A stretch of 64,000 nt of DNA from Caprella mutica (GCA_947561585.1 CANNZV010001616.1:1-64000); one strand, 5' to 3'. Shown: positions 13,000 through 24,966, counted from the stretch's first letter. The notes: generated from the letters alone by a model not told the origin. Numbers and translations are program-made.

Positions 13000-13800
13000 T
13001 AGCCTGGGCAACCTTGAGCTTAGCAGACACTGCAGCTTTATCGCCATAGACCCTCCTATACAGTGTACACACGTACACACGTACATGCAGTTGTCGAGTG
13101 CATTGAAGCAGGGTATGTCTACCATCACCTACTAAACAACCGGTACTATTAATATCAACTTTACGGTGTTTACTGTGCACAATTTACCGCGCACAACCGC
13201 AAGCGCGACTATTGTAACTTTAAATGCGTACTTTACCGTAGACTTTAGATAATTACCCAATATTTTTATCATCCAGGTACGTAAGTGAGTGTATATAAGT
13301 AGCTGATGGTACAAAATATCAGACTTTTACAGGTTTGTATGGCTAGACATTAAAAGTATGTACCTAAACAGACGATACCAGACTACTTATGTTCTACTTA
13401 TAGTAACATTAAGAGTTACTATGTATGAATGCTATAAAACTAGTGAAAATGCTAATTATTTAATAATGGTTGTATAATGGATTTAATTGATGTGTACTTA
13501 GTTCTCTTTTCCATACCATTAAATAGATTATGTTAGTTACCGGGTTGAAGTAGCATTTTAAAAGTGAATTTTTGGCAATAAACAGTCGTAAATCCTAATT
13601 TTTATAATTAAAAACTACAAGGACCAATAAACCTCACACCTTTTATGACAATAAAGCATTTAAAAGTAAAAAAAGAGTAAAGATTCCATACGCAATTATG
13701 AGCTTTAAGTGTTTCTCACCTCTGGTAGGAATAGCATAGTATGAACGTAAGCTATAGAGGTGATAAAAGAGACAGGAAAACCGATGTGGTTGAGATTGGG
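13000..13800. other. unique sequence upstream of the repeat cluster
   Basis: Mixed composition around 13.0-13.3 kb, then AT-rich. Small minus-strand frames at 12914-13180 and 13132-13314 are not recognisable as proteins. Confidence 0.4.
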
Positions 13801-13802
13801 AC

Positions 13803-14863
13803 ATTTATGAGCATTTTAAATATGAGCTCCACAAATACTCTTATGAGCAAAGTAAGAACACTTATGAGCAAAGTAAGATTACTTATGAGCAAAGTAAGTA
13901 CACTTATGAGCAAAGTAAGAACACTATGAGCAAAGTAAGTACACTTATGAGCAAAGTAAGAACACTTATGAGCAAATTAAGAATACTTATGAGCCAAGTA
14001 AGTTCACTTATAAGCAACGTGAGAACTCTTATGATCAAAGTAAGTACACTTATGAGCAAAGTAAGAACACTTATGAGCAAAGTAAGAACACTTATGAGCA
14101 AAGTAAGAACACTTATGAGCAAAGTAAGAACACTTATGAGCAAAGTAAGAACACTTATGAGCAAAGTAAGAACACTTATGAGCAAAGTAAGTACACTTAT
14201 GAGCAAAGTAGGTACACTTATGAGCAAAGTAAGAACACTATGAGAAAAGTAAGTACACTTATGAGCAAAGTAAGAACACTTATGAGCAAAGTAAGAACAC
14301 TTATGAGCAAAGTAAGAACACTTATGAGCAAAGTAAGTTCACTTATAAGCAACGTGAGAACTCTTATGATCAAAGTAAGTACACTTATGAGCAAAGTAAG
14401 AACACTTATGAGCAAAGTAAGAACACTTATGAGCAAAGTAAGAACACTTATGAGCAAAGTAAGAACACTTATGAGCAAAGTAAGAACACTTATAAGCAAC
14501 GTGAGAACTCTTATGAGCAAAGTAAGTACACTTATGAGCAAAGTAAGAACACTTATGAGCAAAGTAAGAACACTTATGAGCAAAGTAAGAACACTTATGA
14601 GCAAAGTAAGAACACTTATGAGCAAAGAAAGTACACTTATAAGCAAAGTAAGAACACTTATGAGCAAAGTAAGAACACTTACGAGGAACATAAATACACT
14701 TTCGAACAACGTAAATAAACTTATGATAATGATAATACACTGATAATTATGATAATACACTTTTATGAGAAGGTTAACACACTCTTATGAGCACCTAAAA
14801 ACACGTATAAGATACGTTAATAAACATATGAGCAACGAGAGAATATTTATGAGCATTTTAAAT
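13803..14863. repeat. 21-bp minisatellite with higher-order repeat, unit like CTTATGAGCAAAGTAAGAACA
   Basis: About 41 copies in the core (13838-14700), with degenerate edges. A block of 16 units is repeated at a spacing of about 335 bp (compare 14001 and 14336). Each block carries one unit short by a single base (near 13926 and 14240), which breaks the open frame at both places. A 19 bp phrase starting ATTTATGAGC lies at both outer edges (13803-13821 and 14845-14863). Frames are open on both strands (LMSKVRT- and LLISVLT-type repeats), which is what a 21 bp stop-free unit gives, and is not evidence of a gene. Confidence 0.95.
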
Positions 14864-14907
14864 GTACCCTTGGGATCATCATTATAATAGTATTAAATGG
14901 AACCGAA

Positions 14908-15330
14908 ATGAGTGCTGGTAACACACCTATCACTTACATGAGTGCTGTTAACACACCTATCACTTACATGAGTGCTGTTAACACACCTATCACTTACATG
15001 AGTGCTGTTAACACACCTATCACTTATATGAGTGCTGTTAGCACACCTATCACTTATATGAGTGCTATCAACACACCTATCACTTACATGAGTGCTGTTA
15101 ACACACCTATCACTTACATGAGTGCTGTTAACACACCTATCACTTACATGAGTGCTATCAACACACCTATCACTTACATGAGTGCTGTTAACACACCTAT
15201 CACTTACATGAGTGCTATTAACACACCTATCACTTACATGAGTGCTGTTAACACACCTATCACTTACATGAGTGCTATTAACACACCTATCACTTACATG
15301 AGTGCTATTAACACACCTATCACTTACGGC
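14908..15330 (+). repeat. 30-bp minisatellite forming a 142-codon ATG frame
   Basis: Fourteen copies of a 30 bp unit with no length change. The frame begins with a real ATG and encodes 14 decapeptides of the form MSAVNTPITY, ending shortly after the array. Differences between units are V/I, G/V or N/S changes and silent TAC/TAT. Perfect frame preservation deserves a transcript check, but no promoter, splice site or recognisable domain supports a gene, so I call it a repeat. Confidence 0.93.
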
Positions 15331-15339
15331 AGTTAGTTT

Positions 15340-15840
15340 TAATAGGCAGTATCAGGATTGTCAATGTAATTTATGTGTATATAATTATATATATTATATA
15401 CATGTATGTGAGTCAATGTTATATTGTTAGTTTGTCTTTTTATACTTTTTCAATGGTGCAAAATATATTTTATTTCTAATCTTATAAATTCATTTTATTT
15501 TCAACATTCCTTAACTCACTTTATATTTAATCTTACAAAAGTTACTTATTTCTTATCCAGAGTAAATTAATTTATATTAACTTTTATGTAATTTACTCTT
15601 TTCGAAATCTTACAATTATTTTTCAAATTGGGAAATTAAGAAACAGATATTTGTCTGACACTGTACAGTGTACATCAAACATGTCAGATTAACTGTTACA
15701 AACAATGGCTAATATTCAGTGTGCAGCTTTTAGAAAGGTTGAGCTAGGAGAAGAACCGGATATCAAATATTATTATGTATGGGAGAGTACTTAATAAACT
15801 GTGAAGACTCTATTGCTTTTACTACTTAGAGTGAAACTCA
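15340..15840. other. AT-rich spacer between arrays
   Basis: No gene or repeat seen. Confidence 0.5.
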
Positions 15841-15844
15841 GAGT

Positions 15845-16737
15845 GTTCTTACTCTAGTCCTGAGAAGGTGAGTGTAGTTACTCAGTCTGATATTACAGTC
15901 TCTGTACACTCTAGTCCTGAGAAGGTGAGTGTAGTTACTCAGTCTGATATTACAGTCTCCGTACACTCTAGTCCTGAGAAGGTGAGTGTAGTTACTCAGT
16001 CTGATATTACAGTCTCCGTACACTCTAGTCCTGAGAAGGTGAGTGTTGTTACTCAGTCTGATATTACAGTCTATGAACACTCTAGTCCTGAGAAGGTGAG
16101 TGTAGTTACTCATTCTGATATTACAGTCTCTGTACACTATAGTCCTGAGAAGGTGAGTGTAGTTACTCAGTCTGATATTACAGTCTCTGTACACTCTAGT
16201 CCTGAGAAGGTGAGTGTAGTTACTCAGTCTGATATTACAGTCTCCGTACACTCTAGTCCTGAGAAGGTGAGTGTAGTTACTCAGTCTGATATTACAGTCT
16301 CCGTACACTCTAGTCCTGAGAAGGTGAGTGTTGTTACTCAGTCTGATATTACAGTTTATGAACACTCTAGTCCTGAGAAGGTGAGTGTAGTTACTCATTC
16401 TGATATTACAGTCTCTGTACACTATAGTCCTGAGAAGGTGAGTGTAGTTACTCAGTCTGATATTACAGTCTCTGTACACTCTAGTCCTGAGAAGGTGAGT
16501 GTAGTTACTCAGTCTGATATTACAGTCTCTGTACACTCTAGTCCTGAGAAGGTGAGTGTAGTTACTCAGTCTGATATTACAGTCTCTGTACACTCTAGTC
16601 CTGAGAAGGTGAGTGTAGTTACCCAGTCTGATATTTCAGTCTCCGTACACTCTAGTCCTGAGAAGGTGAGTGTAGTTACCCAGTCTGATATTTCAGTCTC
16701 TCTACACTCTAGACCTGAGAAGATAAGTGTAGTGTAA
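15845..16737. repeat. 57-bp minisatellite with five-unit higher-order repeat
   Basis: About 15 copies of a 57 bp unit, uninterrupted in the plus-strand frame (19-residue repeats like SVVTQSDITVSVHSSPEKV) and also open on the minus strand. Units 4-5 and 9-10 carry the same marker changes (SVH to YEH; TQSD to THSD with HSSP to HYSP), so a five-unit, 285 bp block was duplicated. The frame has no ATG start; its first possible codon is GTG. I treat it as a satellite rather than a gene. Confidence 0.95.
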
Positions 16738-16739
16738 TA

Positions 16740-19456
16740 TAACAAAGCAGATTCATCCAATAATCATTCATAGTATCAGATAGATGATTCTCTTACTTTC
16801 AATTACAAACGCCGATCGAAAGACGGCCATAAGCATTTTCAATTGGATAATGGTGATTGACAAGGATGACTTCTAAAAAATTGATCCATTAGATGAATCC
16901 TAATGCTTTATCACAAGTCATTTATTGCAAGAAGGCTGAGAAACCTGGTGGTAGATTATTTTTTAATGATATAATATGATCTGAAGGCAGAATAAGAATG
17001 AAACATAATCTGATAAATTTCTGACTTTCAATTATTCCAATTATTATCTAAACATGTTGAATATTTGATCAAAGTATATGCATTCGTCTATTTCGAAGAT
17101 TTGGTTTTTATCTCAAGAAACAGCGAATGGCTCTATTTTGGTAGCATGCTATCCATATTCAAATCATAATTTTTGATGGAATTTGCATTTGAAAAAATGT
17201 TCCCGGAATTAGAATCCTTGTAATTTTCTCATAATTTTAGAGAATATTCGATTACAAATTCAATCGGATTCATTGAAATTCAATCTCTACTTTCAATCTA
17301 CGTAGCACATTTCACGTTGGAAAAGAAAAGAATTGTATGAAAAAAAATTTGAAGCTATGATTTTCCTCCATTCGTCTTTCCTCCATTTTTGTGCCATAAT
17401 TAACATTGAATACACAATATAAGTATTGTTTTTGTTGGTACTCTACTTATACCAAAACTTAGGGAGAGATTAATGAAGCATAATTTTGTCTATTCTCGCA
17501 TTTACTCCCACGGTAATTACGCAATTGGAGGATTTATGCCTTCGATAGAATTTTAAAAACCTTAATTTCTCACTACTATTACCTAACATCACAGTTCTTT
17601 TTTGTACCCAAATGTCCCCACCTTATGTAATCTAACCTTTGTTGTATTTGTGTTCGAATTTCCCCAGACATATTGTCTGAAGATTTTAATGTTTGGTCCC
17701 TTGAGGATTCTATCTTCTTTGTGAGAAGTATTCATGTTACTCCCGAAGATATTTTTTATATTTGTTTTCGTAAATCTCAATATTAAATTTTGGAAAGCTG
17801 TTCAGTAACCTAGCACTATGAATTTCTTCACAGTACAACTTATTTATCAATTTTTGATGACTTGGAAAAGATAGTAGGAGATAAAATGACACTGTAAAAA
17901 AGGGTTTTGTCTTTTTTCGACGCTTCTTGGTGGTTACTGTTTTTCATGTTTTAGAGGCTGGAAAATTGTAAGCCAATTTTGAGCCAAAATTTCACAAAAA
18001 TTCTAAGCCAATCCAATTTGGCTTATTTTCTTGAAGATTTCAAGCCAAATTAACATGGGAACATAAGAATTAATTCAAAATTTTAAGCCAATTAGACATA
18101 TCTGAGTTTTAACCTTTTGAAATCTAAGCCAATTAATTGGCTTTAACTGACATACTCTGTAACATAGTTGGTGGATAAATAAAATACGGTCTCCTAATAT
18201 TTTTAGTAATTACGACAATTTTAGTAATTACTAGATTCTAAGTATAGGCATCCTTTTTTTATAAAAGATGTAATAATTGTAAGGCATGGCTTGAAGATAA
18301 TATATAATTGTCGCTCCTGAAACATTTCGTTTTCTATGAGTTAGAATAAAAGAAGATGGGTTTGAAGACTCCAATTAGCTTATATTACCAGATTCAGCTG
18401 TTGAACTCACGTATTCCGATTTAAATTAAAGTTAAATTATGATTGTTATAAGTTTTTGTGTTACCAGTCCGAAAACTAAGAGCTAGAGCTACCGTCAGAA
18501 ATATTTTGATGTGCCTAAAATTACCGTTAATTCAATATGACACAATTATATAAATCAAAATATCAAACTAATTATACTTTCCTATATATTGCAAGAGTGA
18601 TAGTTATGCTGTGGTTTAATTTTAATACTTTTAATTCATTTGCTACTCTGAACTTTCATCACTGAGCTTTCCATCAGCTGATTCTGCCACAAAAAAAAAA
18701 CGCAATATACGCTGAATCGACCTGTAAAGCTCAATTTGTTTGTTTTCTAACTCATAGAAGATCAATTATTTAAAAGGAATTACAATTACATAATAATTTC
18801 TAATCATGTCCCGCTCATATTTTATTACCATTTGTAATATGTCCGAGTCGCGAATTAACTATAAAAAGAAAAACCTGACTGTACTAGAGTGGGTGATAAC
18901 GTTGCTGGGTAAATTAATCTAAAAATATCTCCATGCGACCCATTTTTCATAACTTAGAAATACAATGAAAAACTTCATGATGTGTTGATAATATACATAA
19001 GAGATAATTTCGATGTTTATCTTATATGGTTATCTAATAATAACCAATAATATTGTTATCTGGACAATTACCGCCCAAATTATATTATTCAGTAGAGTAT
19101 TCATTTTGTCTCCCCCCTCAAACCAGACTATTAACTGAACCTTATAGGCGAAACTCTTAATATTGTATTTAGTTATTTCACGAATTGGGTATTGTTTAAA
19201 TTTTAAATACGTTTTTCAAGGTCTTTAAAAAATCAATATTAATGATGGAAGTGAGGTTTTAGCTGCCTAGGTTTCCGGAAAAAATGAATTATTATTAACT
19301 ATGTTACAATATGTCAGAATGTTTCACATCATAATTTATGCACACACACTTACATATGGAAATGAAGAACATACTTACAGAGTTTGTAGCACATCACCTA
19401 AAATGGCTAACTTCACTTTGAAATGGAGATGATTTTTACATCTGTTTGTGAGTATG
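16740..19456. other. AT-rich unique sequence
   Basis: No tandem array and no protein-like frame of useful length. It contains a cluster of AAGCCAAT-like motifs near 17.96-18.15 kb, described separately. Confidence 0.4.
17963..18147. repeat. cluster of AAGCCAAT motifs in both orientations
   Basis: TAAGCCAATT, GAGCCAAAA, TAAGCCAATCC, AATTTGGCTTA, CAAGCCAAATT and TAAGCCAATTAG occur irregularly within about 185 bp. The cluster ends in the perfect palindrome AAGCCAATTAATTGGCTT. It may be a decayed short repeat or a cluster of CCAAT-like sites. Confidence 0.5.
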
Positions 19457-19464
19457 GTCATCAT

Positions 19465-19645
19465 CAGTGCTGGGATAATATGCTCTACAAACTATAGATC
19501 CCAAAATTGTCATTGACGGAGAGAATTAAAGAGTATTGAATGATTCTACATCAGCGGTATATAGTATTCGATACCATTTCATTTAGTGTTGTCTATGATA
19601 TTTGCGGGATCTATAGTTTTTAGAGCATATATTGTCCCAGCCCTA
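19465..19645. mobile_element. hAT-like MITE, copy 1, with perfect 8-bp target duplication
   Basis: The 181 bp element has long terminal inverted repeats: the left starts CAGTGCTGGGATAATATGC, and the right on the minus strand starts TAGGGCTGGGACAATATATG. Arms continue through ACTATAGATCCC. The 8 bp GTCATCAT flanks both ends exactly (19457-19464 and 19646-19653). An 8 bp duplication with a CAGNGCTGGG terminus is typical of hAT elements. Related copies lie at 29741-29919 and 40732-40862. Confidence 0.8.
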
Positions 19646-19917
19646 GTCATCATACTACAGTATTGGCAACTGGAAATATTCGATGTCCCCAAATAATCTA
19701 ACAGACCCATGTTATTATATACAGTTTAGGAAATATTACTGTATGAGAAAAGTGAGATAGTTCATTTTTCCCAGTTTACTAATTTCAAAAAAATAATCAT
19801 ATTATAATTATAATCCATGAAGATATTTTAATATTGAATTGACCAATTTTAAATAGATTGAAAATATTTGAAAATTAGAAAACAGTGATCGGTTAAATTA
19901 GCATGATGACGTGACTC

Positions 19918-20393
19918 GACTCATTACTCTGATAGTATATCATCACAGTGACTCATTACTCTGATAGTACATCATCACAGTGACTCTTTTCTCTGATAGT
20001 ACATCATCACAGTGACTCTTTTCTCTGATAGTACATCATCACAGTGACTCTTTTCTCTGATAGTACATCATCACAGTGACTCTTTTCTCTGACAGTACAT
20101 CATCACAGTGACTCTTTTCTCTGATAGTACATCATCACAGTGACTCTTTTCTCTGATAGTACATCATCACAGTGACTCTTTTCTCTGATAGTACATCATA
20201 TCACAGTGACTGTTTTCTCTGATAGTATATCATCACAGTGACTCTTTTAGTTGATAGTACATCATCACAGTGACTCTTTTCTCTGATAGTACATCATCAC
20301 AGTGACTCTTTTCTCTGATAGTACATCATATCACAGTGACTGTTTTCTCTGATAGTATATCATCACAGTGACTCTTTTAGTTGATAGTACATT
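19918..20393. repeat. 32-bp minisatellite family A, locus 1
   Basis: About 15 copies of a 32 bp unit that begins CACAGTGACT and ends TAGTACATCAT. A four-unit block containing the variant CATATCACAGTGACTG is duplicated (compare 20200 and 20328). The same unit forms arrays at 27762-28501 (opposite orientation) and 41569-44947. Confidence 0.95.
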
Positions 20394-20399
20394 GCAAAC

Positions 20400-20944
20400 T
20401 AGGAAGTCTGGATTAAGTTGACTGTATCTCACTCCTTCCTGTTCCATAGTTTTTAAACGTCAATATGATGATCAAAACGAGACGGTATTTGAATCCTTTT
20501 GTTGAATTTACTGCAGTATTATGAAAAAAAAAATCGTTTTTCTTTTGTATTTAGGAGGTGTTTACAATAACATTTTCTTTTATTTAAATAAATGCAATTG
20601 TAAATTTATAGACTTAATATTCTTCTAAAATACTTCCAAAGAAGAAATTATATATAGATGAGTACTACTTATACAACGAAAATTATTCGTTGTAGTTGAA
20701 ACAGTTGTCAATGTCAGTTGCTCTTTTATTTTATTACCTTTACAATTAACAAATTTGTTATACAATGGTTGTAATGATCAACAGATGTATAACTAGTACC
20801 ATATTTATAAACGTATTAGGTTTTGAAATTATTAGTGCTAGTTAGCTGACATGTGCTCTATTGAGAAATTAAAAACGTATAATTTTACTTGAAGAATTAT
20901 TAATAAATTGGGATGGTTGCTGAAAGTCTAACTTGGATCCAAAA
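20400..20944. other. AT-rich spacer between arrays
   Basis: No gene or repeat seen. Confidence 0.5.
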
Positions 20945-20954
20945 TGTAGCTACA

Positions 20955-21728
20955 GCCAGTTGAAGCTACAGCAAGATGAAGCTACAGCAAGATGAAGCTA
21001 CAGCAAGATGGAGCTACAGCAAGATGAAGCTACAGCAAGATGAAGCTACAGCAAGATGGAGCTACAGCAAGATGAAGATACAGCAAGATGGAGCTACAGC
21101 AAGATGGAGCTACAGCAAGATGAAGCTACAGCAAGATGAAGCTACAGCAAGATGAAGCTACAGCAAGATGAAGCTACAGCAAAATGTAGCTACAGCAAGA
21201 TGAAGCTACAGCTAGATGAAGCTACAGCAAAATGTAGCTACAGCAAGATGAAGCTACAGCAAGATGAAGCTACAGCTAGATGAAGCTACAGCAAGATGAA
21301 GCTACAGCAAGATGAAGCTACAGCAAAATGTAGCTACAGCAAGATGAAGCTACAGCAAGATGAAGCTACAGCAAGATGAAGCTACAGCAAGATGAAGCTA
21401 CAGCAAGACGAAGCTACAGCAAGATGGAGCTACAGCAAGATGGAGCTACAGCAAGATGGAACTGCAGCAAGATGGAGCTACAGCAAGATGGAGCTACAGC
21501 AAGATGGAGCTACAGCAAGATGGAACTGCAGCAAGATGGAGCTACAGCAAGATGAAGCTACAGCAAGATGGAGCTACAGCAAGATGAAGCTACAGCAAGA
21601 TGAAGCTACAGCAAGATGAAGCTACAGCAAGATGGAGCTACAGCAAGATGGAGCTACAGTAAGATGGAACTACAGCAAGATGGAGCTACAGCAAGATGGA
21701 GCTACAGCAAGATGGAGCTACAGCAAGG
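20955..21728. repeat. 16-bp minisatellite, unit AAGCTACAGCAAGATG
   Basis: About 48 copies of the 16 bp unit, with GAGCTAC, AACTGC and AAAATGTAGC variants. The plus-strand frame at 21392-21619 is a repeat translation (three units per 16 codons). The right end abuts a non-repetitive stretch that looks mildly coding on the minus strand. Confidence 0.96.
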
Positions 21729-21767
21729 AGAACCAAGATCTTGCAACAAGTCACACTCCTCACCTCC

Positions 21768-21914
21768 ATATTTGTAAACATTGAATGGTTGAATCTCAAT
21801 TTTATCAACGGCTAATTTTAAGTCCGGGTCCGTAACTACGTCCAATTTGTCCCATTTAAACTTCATTCTTTGGTAGTTTTCAAAATAGAAAATATTACAA
21901 ATTACAGCATTCAA
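21768..21914 (-). CDS. possible short exon, unrecognised
   Basis: The minus-strand frame running from 21914 into the array has a non-repetitive part with balanced, charged protein-like composition (including KWDKLDVVTDPDLKLAVDKI). It differs from the low-complexity frames elsewhere. A GGAG/GTGAGG donor-like site (minus strand) lies near 21767, just before the tandem array. No good acceptor is visible: the closest candidate ends in CAAAG, so the start is uncertain. I recognise no family. It could be a real exon, a transposon fragment or chance. Confidence 0.2.
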
Positions 21915-22740
21915 GTGAAAAATCGCTTACCTAACCCTTTCTACGTGGTTGGGTTACAGATGTCCCAATATTTTACTCTGATAAAGAAATGGGTAAGATT
22001 TTAATTTCAATGTGTCGATTTATTACCCTGATTGATGAAAGAGTGGTAATTTATATGCATTTATATGAATCATTTCGTTGTTTCGTTTTATTTGTAGGTT
22101 GTATAAATCCTATTTTCATGGAACACAGGTTACTTAGGTACACATATGTCCCACATCAAATATTCACAAAATTTAATAAACACATTTGCCGACGATCTAA
22201 GTTCATCCATTAGTACTCAAATCTTCCTAAAAATCTATAAAAATGTTTCTCAATTCGGCAGAAAAAATTCCGCGTCGAAAAGGTTAAGGAATCGTTACTA
22301 TTCAGAATTTTTTTCTTTATTAATAATCTGAGAAATCTAAAATTTAGTATCCATCTAGATCTGGGAAAATAAATTGTTTTTGTTTACACTAATATTTGGC
22401 TACAGCCAATACAAAACGATTTTTTAATAGATTACGAATGTTTTAGGGATAACTTCAATTTTTTGCAACGTTACACTATTTTACCATATTTTTTAAATTC
22501 TTTTAGCTGTAATTTTCTTAATTCAAATACAGATATCCAAGAAATGTTACATTATTGAGCACCTCTTTCCCTTACAAACGAGTCTTGCTGATCGTCTCTC
22601 TACAAAGTCAATCTGAAACAACTGTAACATCCTGTCACCTCGCTCTAAAAAGATATGTCCCTTAAGACCAGCGAAATATCCTCCTCCACAATTGCTGTAG
22701 TGGTTTTATCTCTCCCTAATTCCATACCCTATTCGTGGTG
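21915..22740. other. unique sequence, no gene seen
   Basis: Short overlapping plus-strand frames (21989-22331) are AT-driven and not recognisable. No repeats. Confidence 0.4.
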
Positions 22741-22748
22741 TACTAGGG

Positions 22749-22880
22749 CAATTGACCGAAAACAATTTATCGAAAGCAATTGGTCGATTGGAAAATTGAT
22801 CGAATGGAAAATTGATCAAAGGAGAATTGGTCAAATGGAATATTGGTTGAATGGAAAATGATCGAAAGGAAAAATGATCG
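22749..22880. repeat. degenerate 15-16 bp minisatellite, unit like GAAAATTGATCGAATG
   Basis: About eight imperfect copies. The core AATTGNTCGAA matches the arrays at 1724-1840 and 2430-2583, suggesting a third locus of the same family. Open frames on both strands here are repeat translations. Confidence 0.7.
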
Positions 22881-22889
22881 AATAGATCA

Positions 22890-23505
22890 GCTTTATTTTT
22901 CTCTTCCATCCGTGAGTGCAGTAAAAGGTGCTTGTGTCCCTTTTTGTCACATTCCTTGGGGAGGATGCGTTCTTTGCCGCCCTATCACCTATATCACGCT
23001 ACAGACAAGCTAGAACTGCAATATTTACTCTACACATCTGTCGGTATGTTGAAGACTGACATTTTTTTTGACATTTTCAACTTTTATGTAGACTTTTGAC
23101 CCCCTTAAGAAGTCATTGCGTCTGAAGATGTCAAAACTTAGCCTACTGTTGTAAAAAATGAACTTATACATAGTTGATGAACTTATTGGGCCTTGTGAAT
23201 GTGTAGGTCATTTCGAATATTGCACATGGCATGAAAGAAGTTGAAGATCTTCTATTCAACATGAATAAAAACTATTGCCTTTTTTATAATGCTGCTGTTA
23301 TATTGAACACCTTGTAATCGAATAAGAATTTAGATATGTATTTACCAAAATGATTAATTACTTCTTTAATATTTACCATTTAACCATTTCCCATCGACGG
23401 CATTGAAATATATCAATTCATATTTTTGCTTATAAGATGTGAATCTATAATGGTTTATCCCCAAAACATACTAAGAGTATCTTATGCTCATTCCATGCTA
23501 GAAAA
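22890..23505. other. AT-rich unique sequence
   Basis: No gene or array seen. Confidence 0.45.
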
Positions 23506-23509
23506 AAAA

Positions 23510-23668
23510 AACGACGCGTTTTCACATGCCAGTTTACGCCTCTTCAATTAATCACGGTTAAATGAATATAAACCAAAGTTGCAGTCTATATAGCGTTTCT
23601 ACAGTCTTCCATTCATTTAAACGTGATTAATAGAAAAGGCGTAATCTGTGCTGTAAAAAAGCGGCGTT
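23510..23668. mobile_element. palindromic MITE, about 159 bp
   Basis: Inverted arms of about 60 bp. The left arm contains TTTACGCCTCTTCAATTAAT and TCACGGTTAAATGAAT. The right arm on the minus strand contains ATTACGCCTTTTCTATTAAT and TCACGTTTAAATGAAT. The spacer is only some 20-25 bp. No coding capacity and no clear target duplication. Confidence 0.65.
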
Positions 23669-24136
23669 TTAACTGCCAATACCCGAAAAGCCTTCAGAGT
23701 TTATTCGGGGCGTGGAATATAATAATATATTTTTTGTATTGTACTATTCCTCTTCTTTTTTCTGTACTGTATTTTTTCATGAATAAATTGTTTAATTTTT
23801 TAGTACAGAATGTGCCTCAGATGCCTCATTATGGTGTAATACAGGGCAGCATTTGGCAACTCTCGACCCACTGTAAACACACCTGCAGTATGTATTGCCT
23901 TTAGTGAAGAAATGAGGCTGATATATTGTAGTACTAATATATTTGTAGTATTATTTACCACAGTCTTGAATGAAACAACGTTAAGAATATTGTTGTCTAT
24001 GGGCATCTATTTGAAAGAAATATGAAATCATTAATTTAACCAGAGGTTTATCAGAATATACTGAGGATTAACTATTGATGATGTCAAGATATGAGTGCTA
24101 AACATTCATGCATACTATGTTTCACATCTTAATTCA

Positions 24137-24372
24137 TGTACTTTGTTCTTTACATAACTTTGTTCATGTACTTTGTACTTTAAACAACTTTGTTCTTGTA
24201 CTTTGTACTTTAAACAACTTTAATTGTTCTTGTACTTTGTTCTTTACACAACTTTGTTCCTGTACTTTGTTCTTCACACAACTTTGTTCTTGTACTTTGT
24301 TCTTCACACAACTTTGTTCTTGTACTTTGTTCTTCACACAACTTTGTTTTTGTACTTTGTTCTTCACACAAT
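24137..24372. repeat. 30-bp minisatellite
   Basis: About eight copies of a 30 bp unit containing TTGTACTTTGTTCTTCACAC and AACTTTGTTC. Early copies are shorter or altered. The frames CTLFFTQLCS (plus) and VKNKVQEQSC (minus) are repeat translations. Confidence 0.9.
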
Positions 24373-24863
24373 CTTCCGATGCATCTAATTCATAAGTTTT
24401 ATTTAAACCTGAGATTGAATATTCTGCTCAAATCTCGTGTTAAAAAAATCTCAAAACATATCAGAATTACTAATGTCACGTATCATTTTACAACAGTTAA
24501 TGATGTTATCAGCTTTTAATAAATAAACTACACATTTTAGTACTTATTATTTCAACTTTTTCTATAATTGTTCTTTAATAACATCATTATAAACTGAGAC
24601 CGAGTTTTCCGAGACCGAAATTTACTTCACCCGGGTTCCAGAGGGACACCTGATCAAAAATGATACCAAACTAAATATTTCAAAACATATTGCGTTATTT
24701 TTTCCGAAATTTATACGATACATAAATATGTCATAATCACGAAGTTTTTAAATGTCATAATCACGAAAGTCAAGAAGTTTCACAAACTCAGATCTATTAG
24801 TTTTCATATTATGCATCAATATTCCAAACCAGACCGGGAGGCCCCAGACTGTATTTCATGGTA

Positions 24864-24889
24864 AATTCCACCGACTTGTCGGTGGAATT
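24864..24889. repeat. perfect 12-bp hairpin, AATTCCACCGAC arms
   Basis: AATTCCACCGAC, a two-base loop TT, then GTCGGTGGAATT: a perfect stem. It is probably the centre of a decayed palindromic element, since GAGGCCC-like text occurs on both sides. Confidence 0.75.
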
Positions 24890-24966
24890 TTTCCTCCATT
24901 TGAAATAATATTCTGGCAAAGTCACTCAGGCCGGGCCTCTAATTATAGCTAGGTTAAAAACGCGCA

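Noticed and set aside
13904..14760. Overlapping long frames on both strands in the 21-bp array
   Set aside because: Bidirectional openness is a property of the repeat unit; one-base-short units break the frames, so there is no selection for coding.
18332..18758. 15-bp inverted pair TTCTATGAGTTAGAA / TTCTAACTCATAGAA as element ends
   Set aside because: Matching does not extend beyond about 15 bp and no target duplication is seen.
19918..20393. CRISPR array
   Set aside because: The units are contiguous without spacers, and the setting is eukaryotic; all arrays in the window are head-to-tail satellites.
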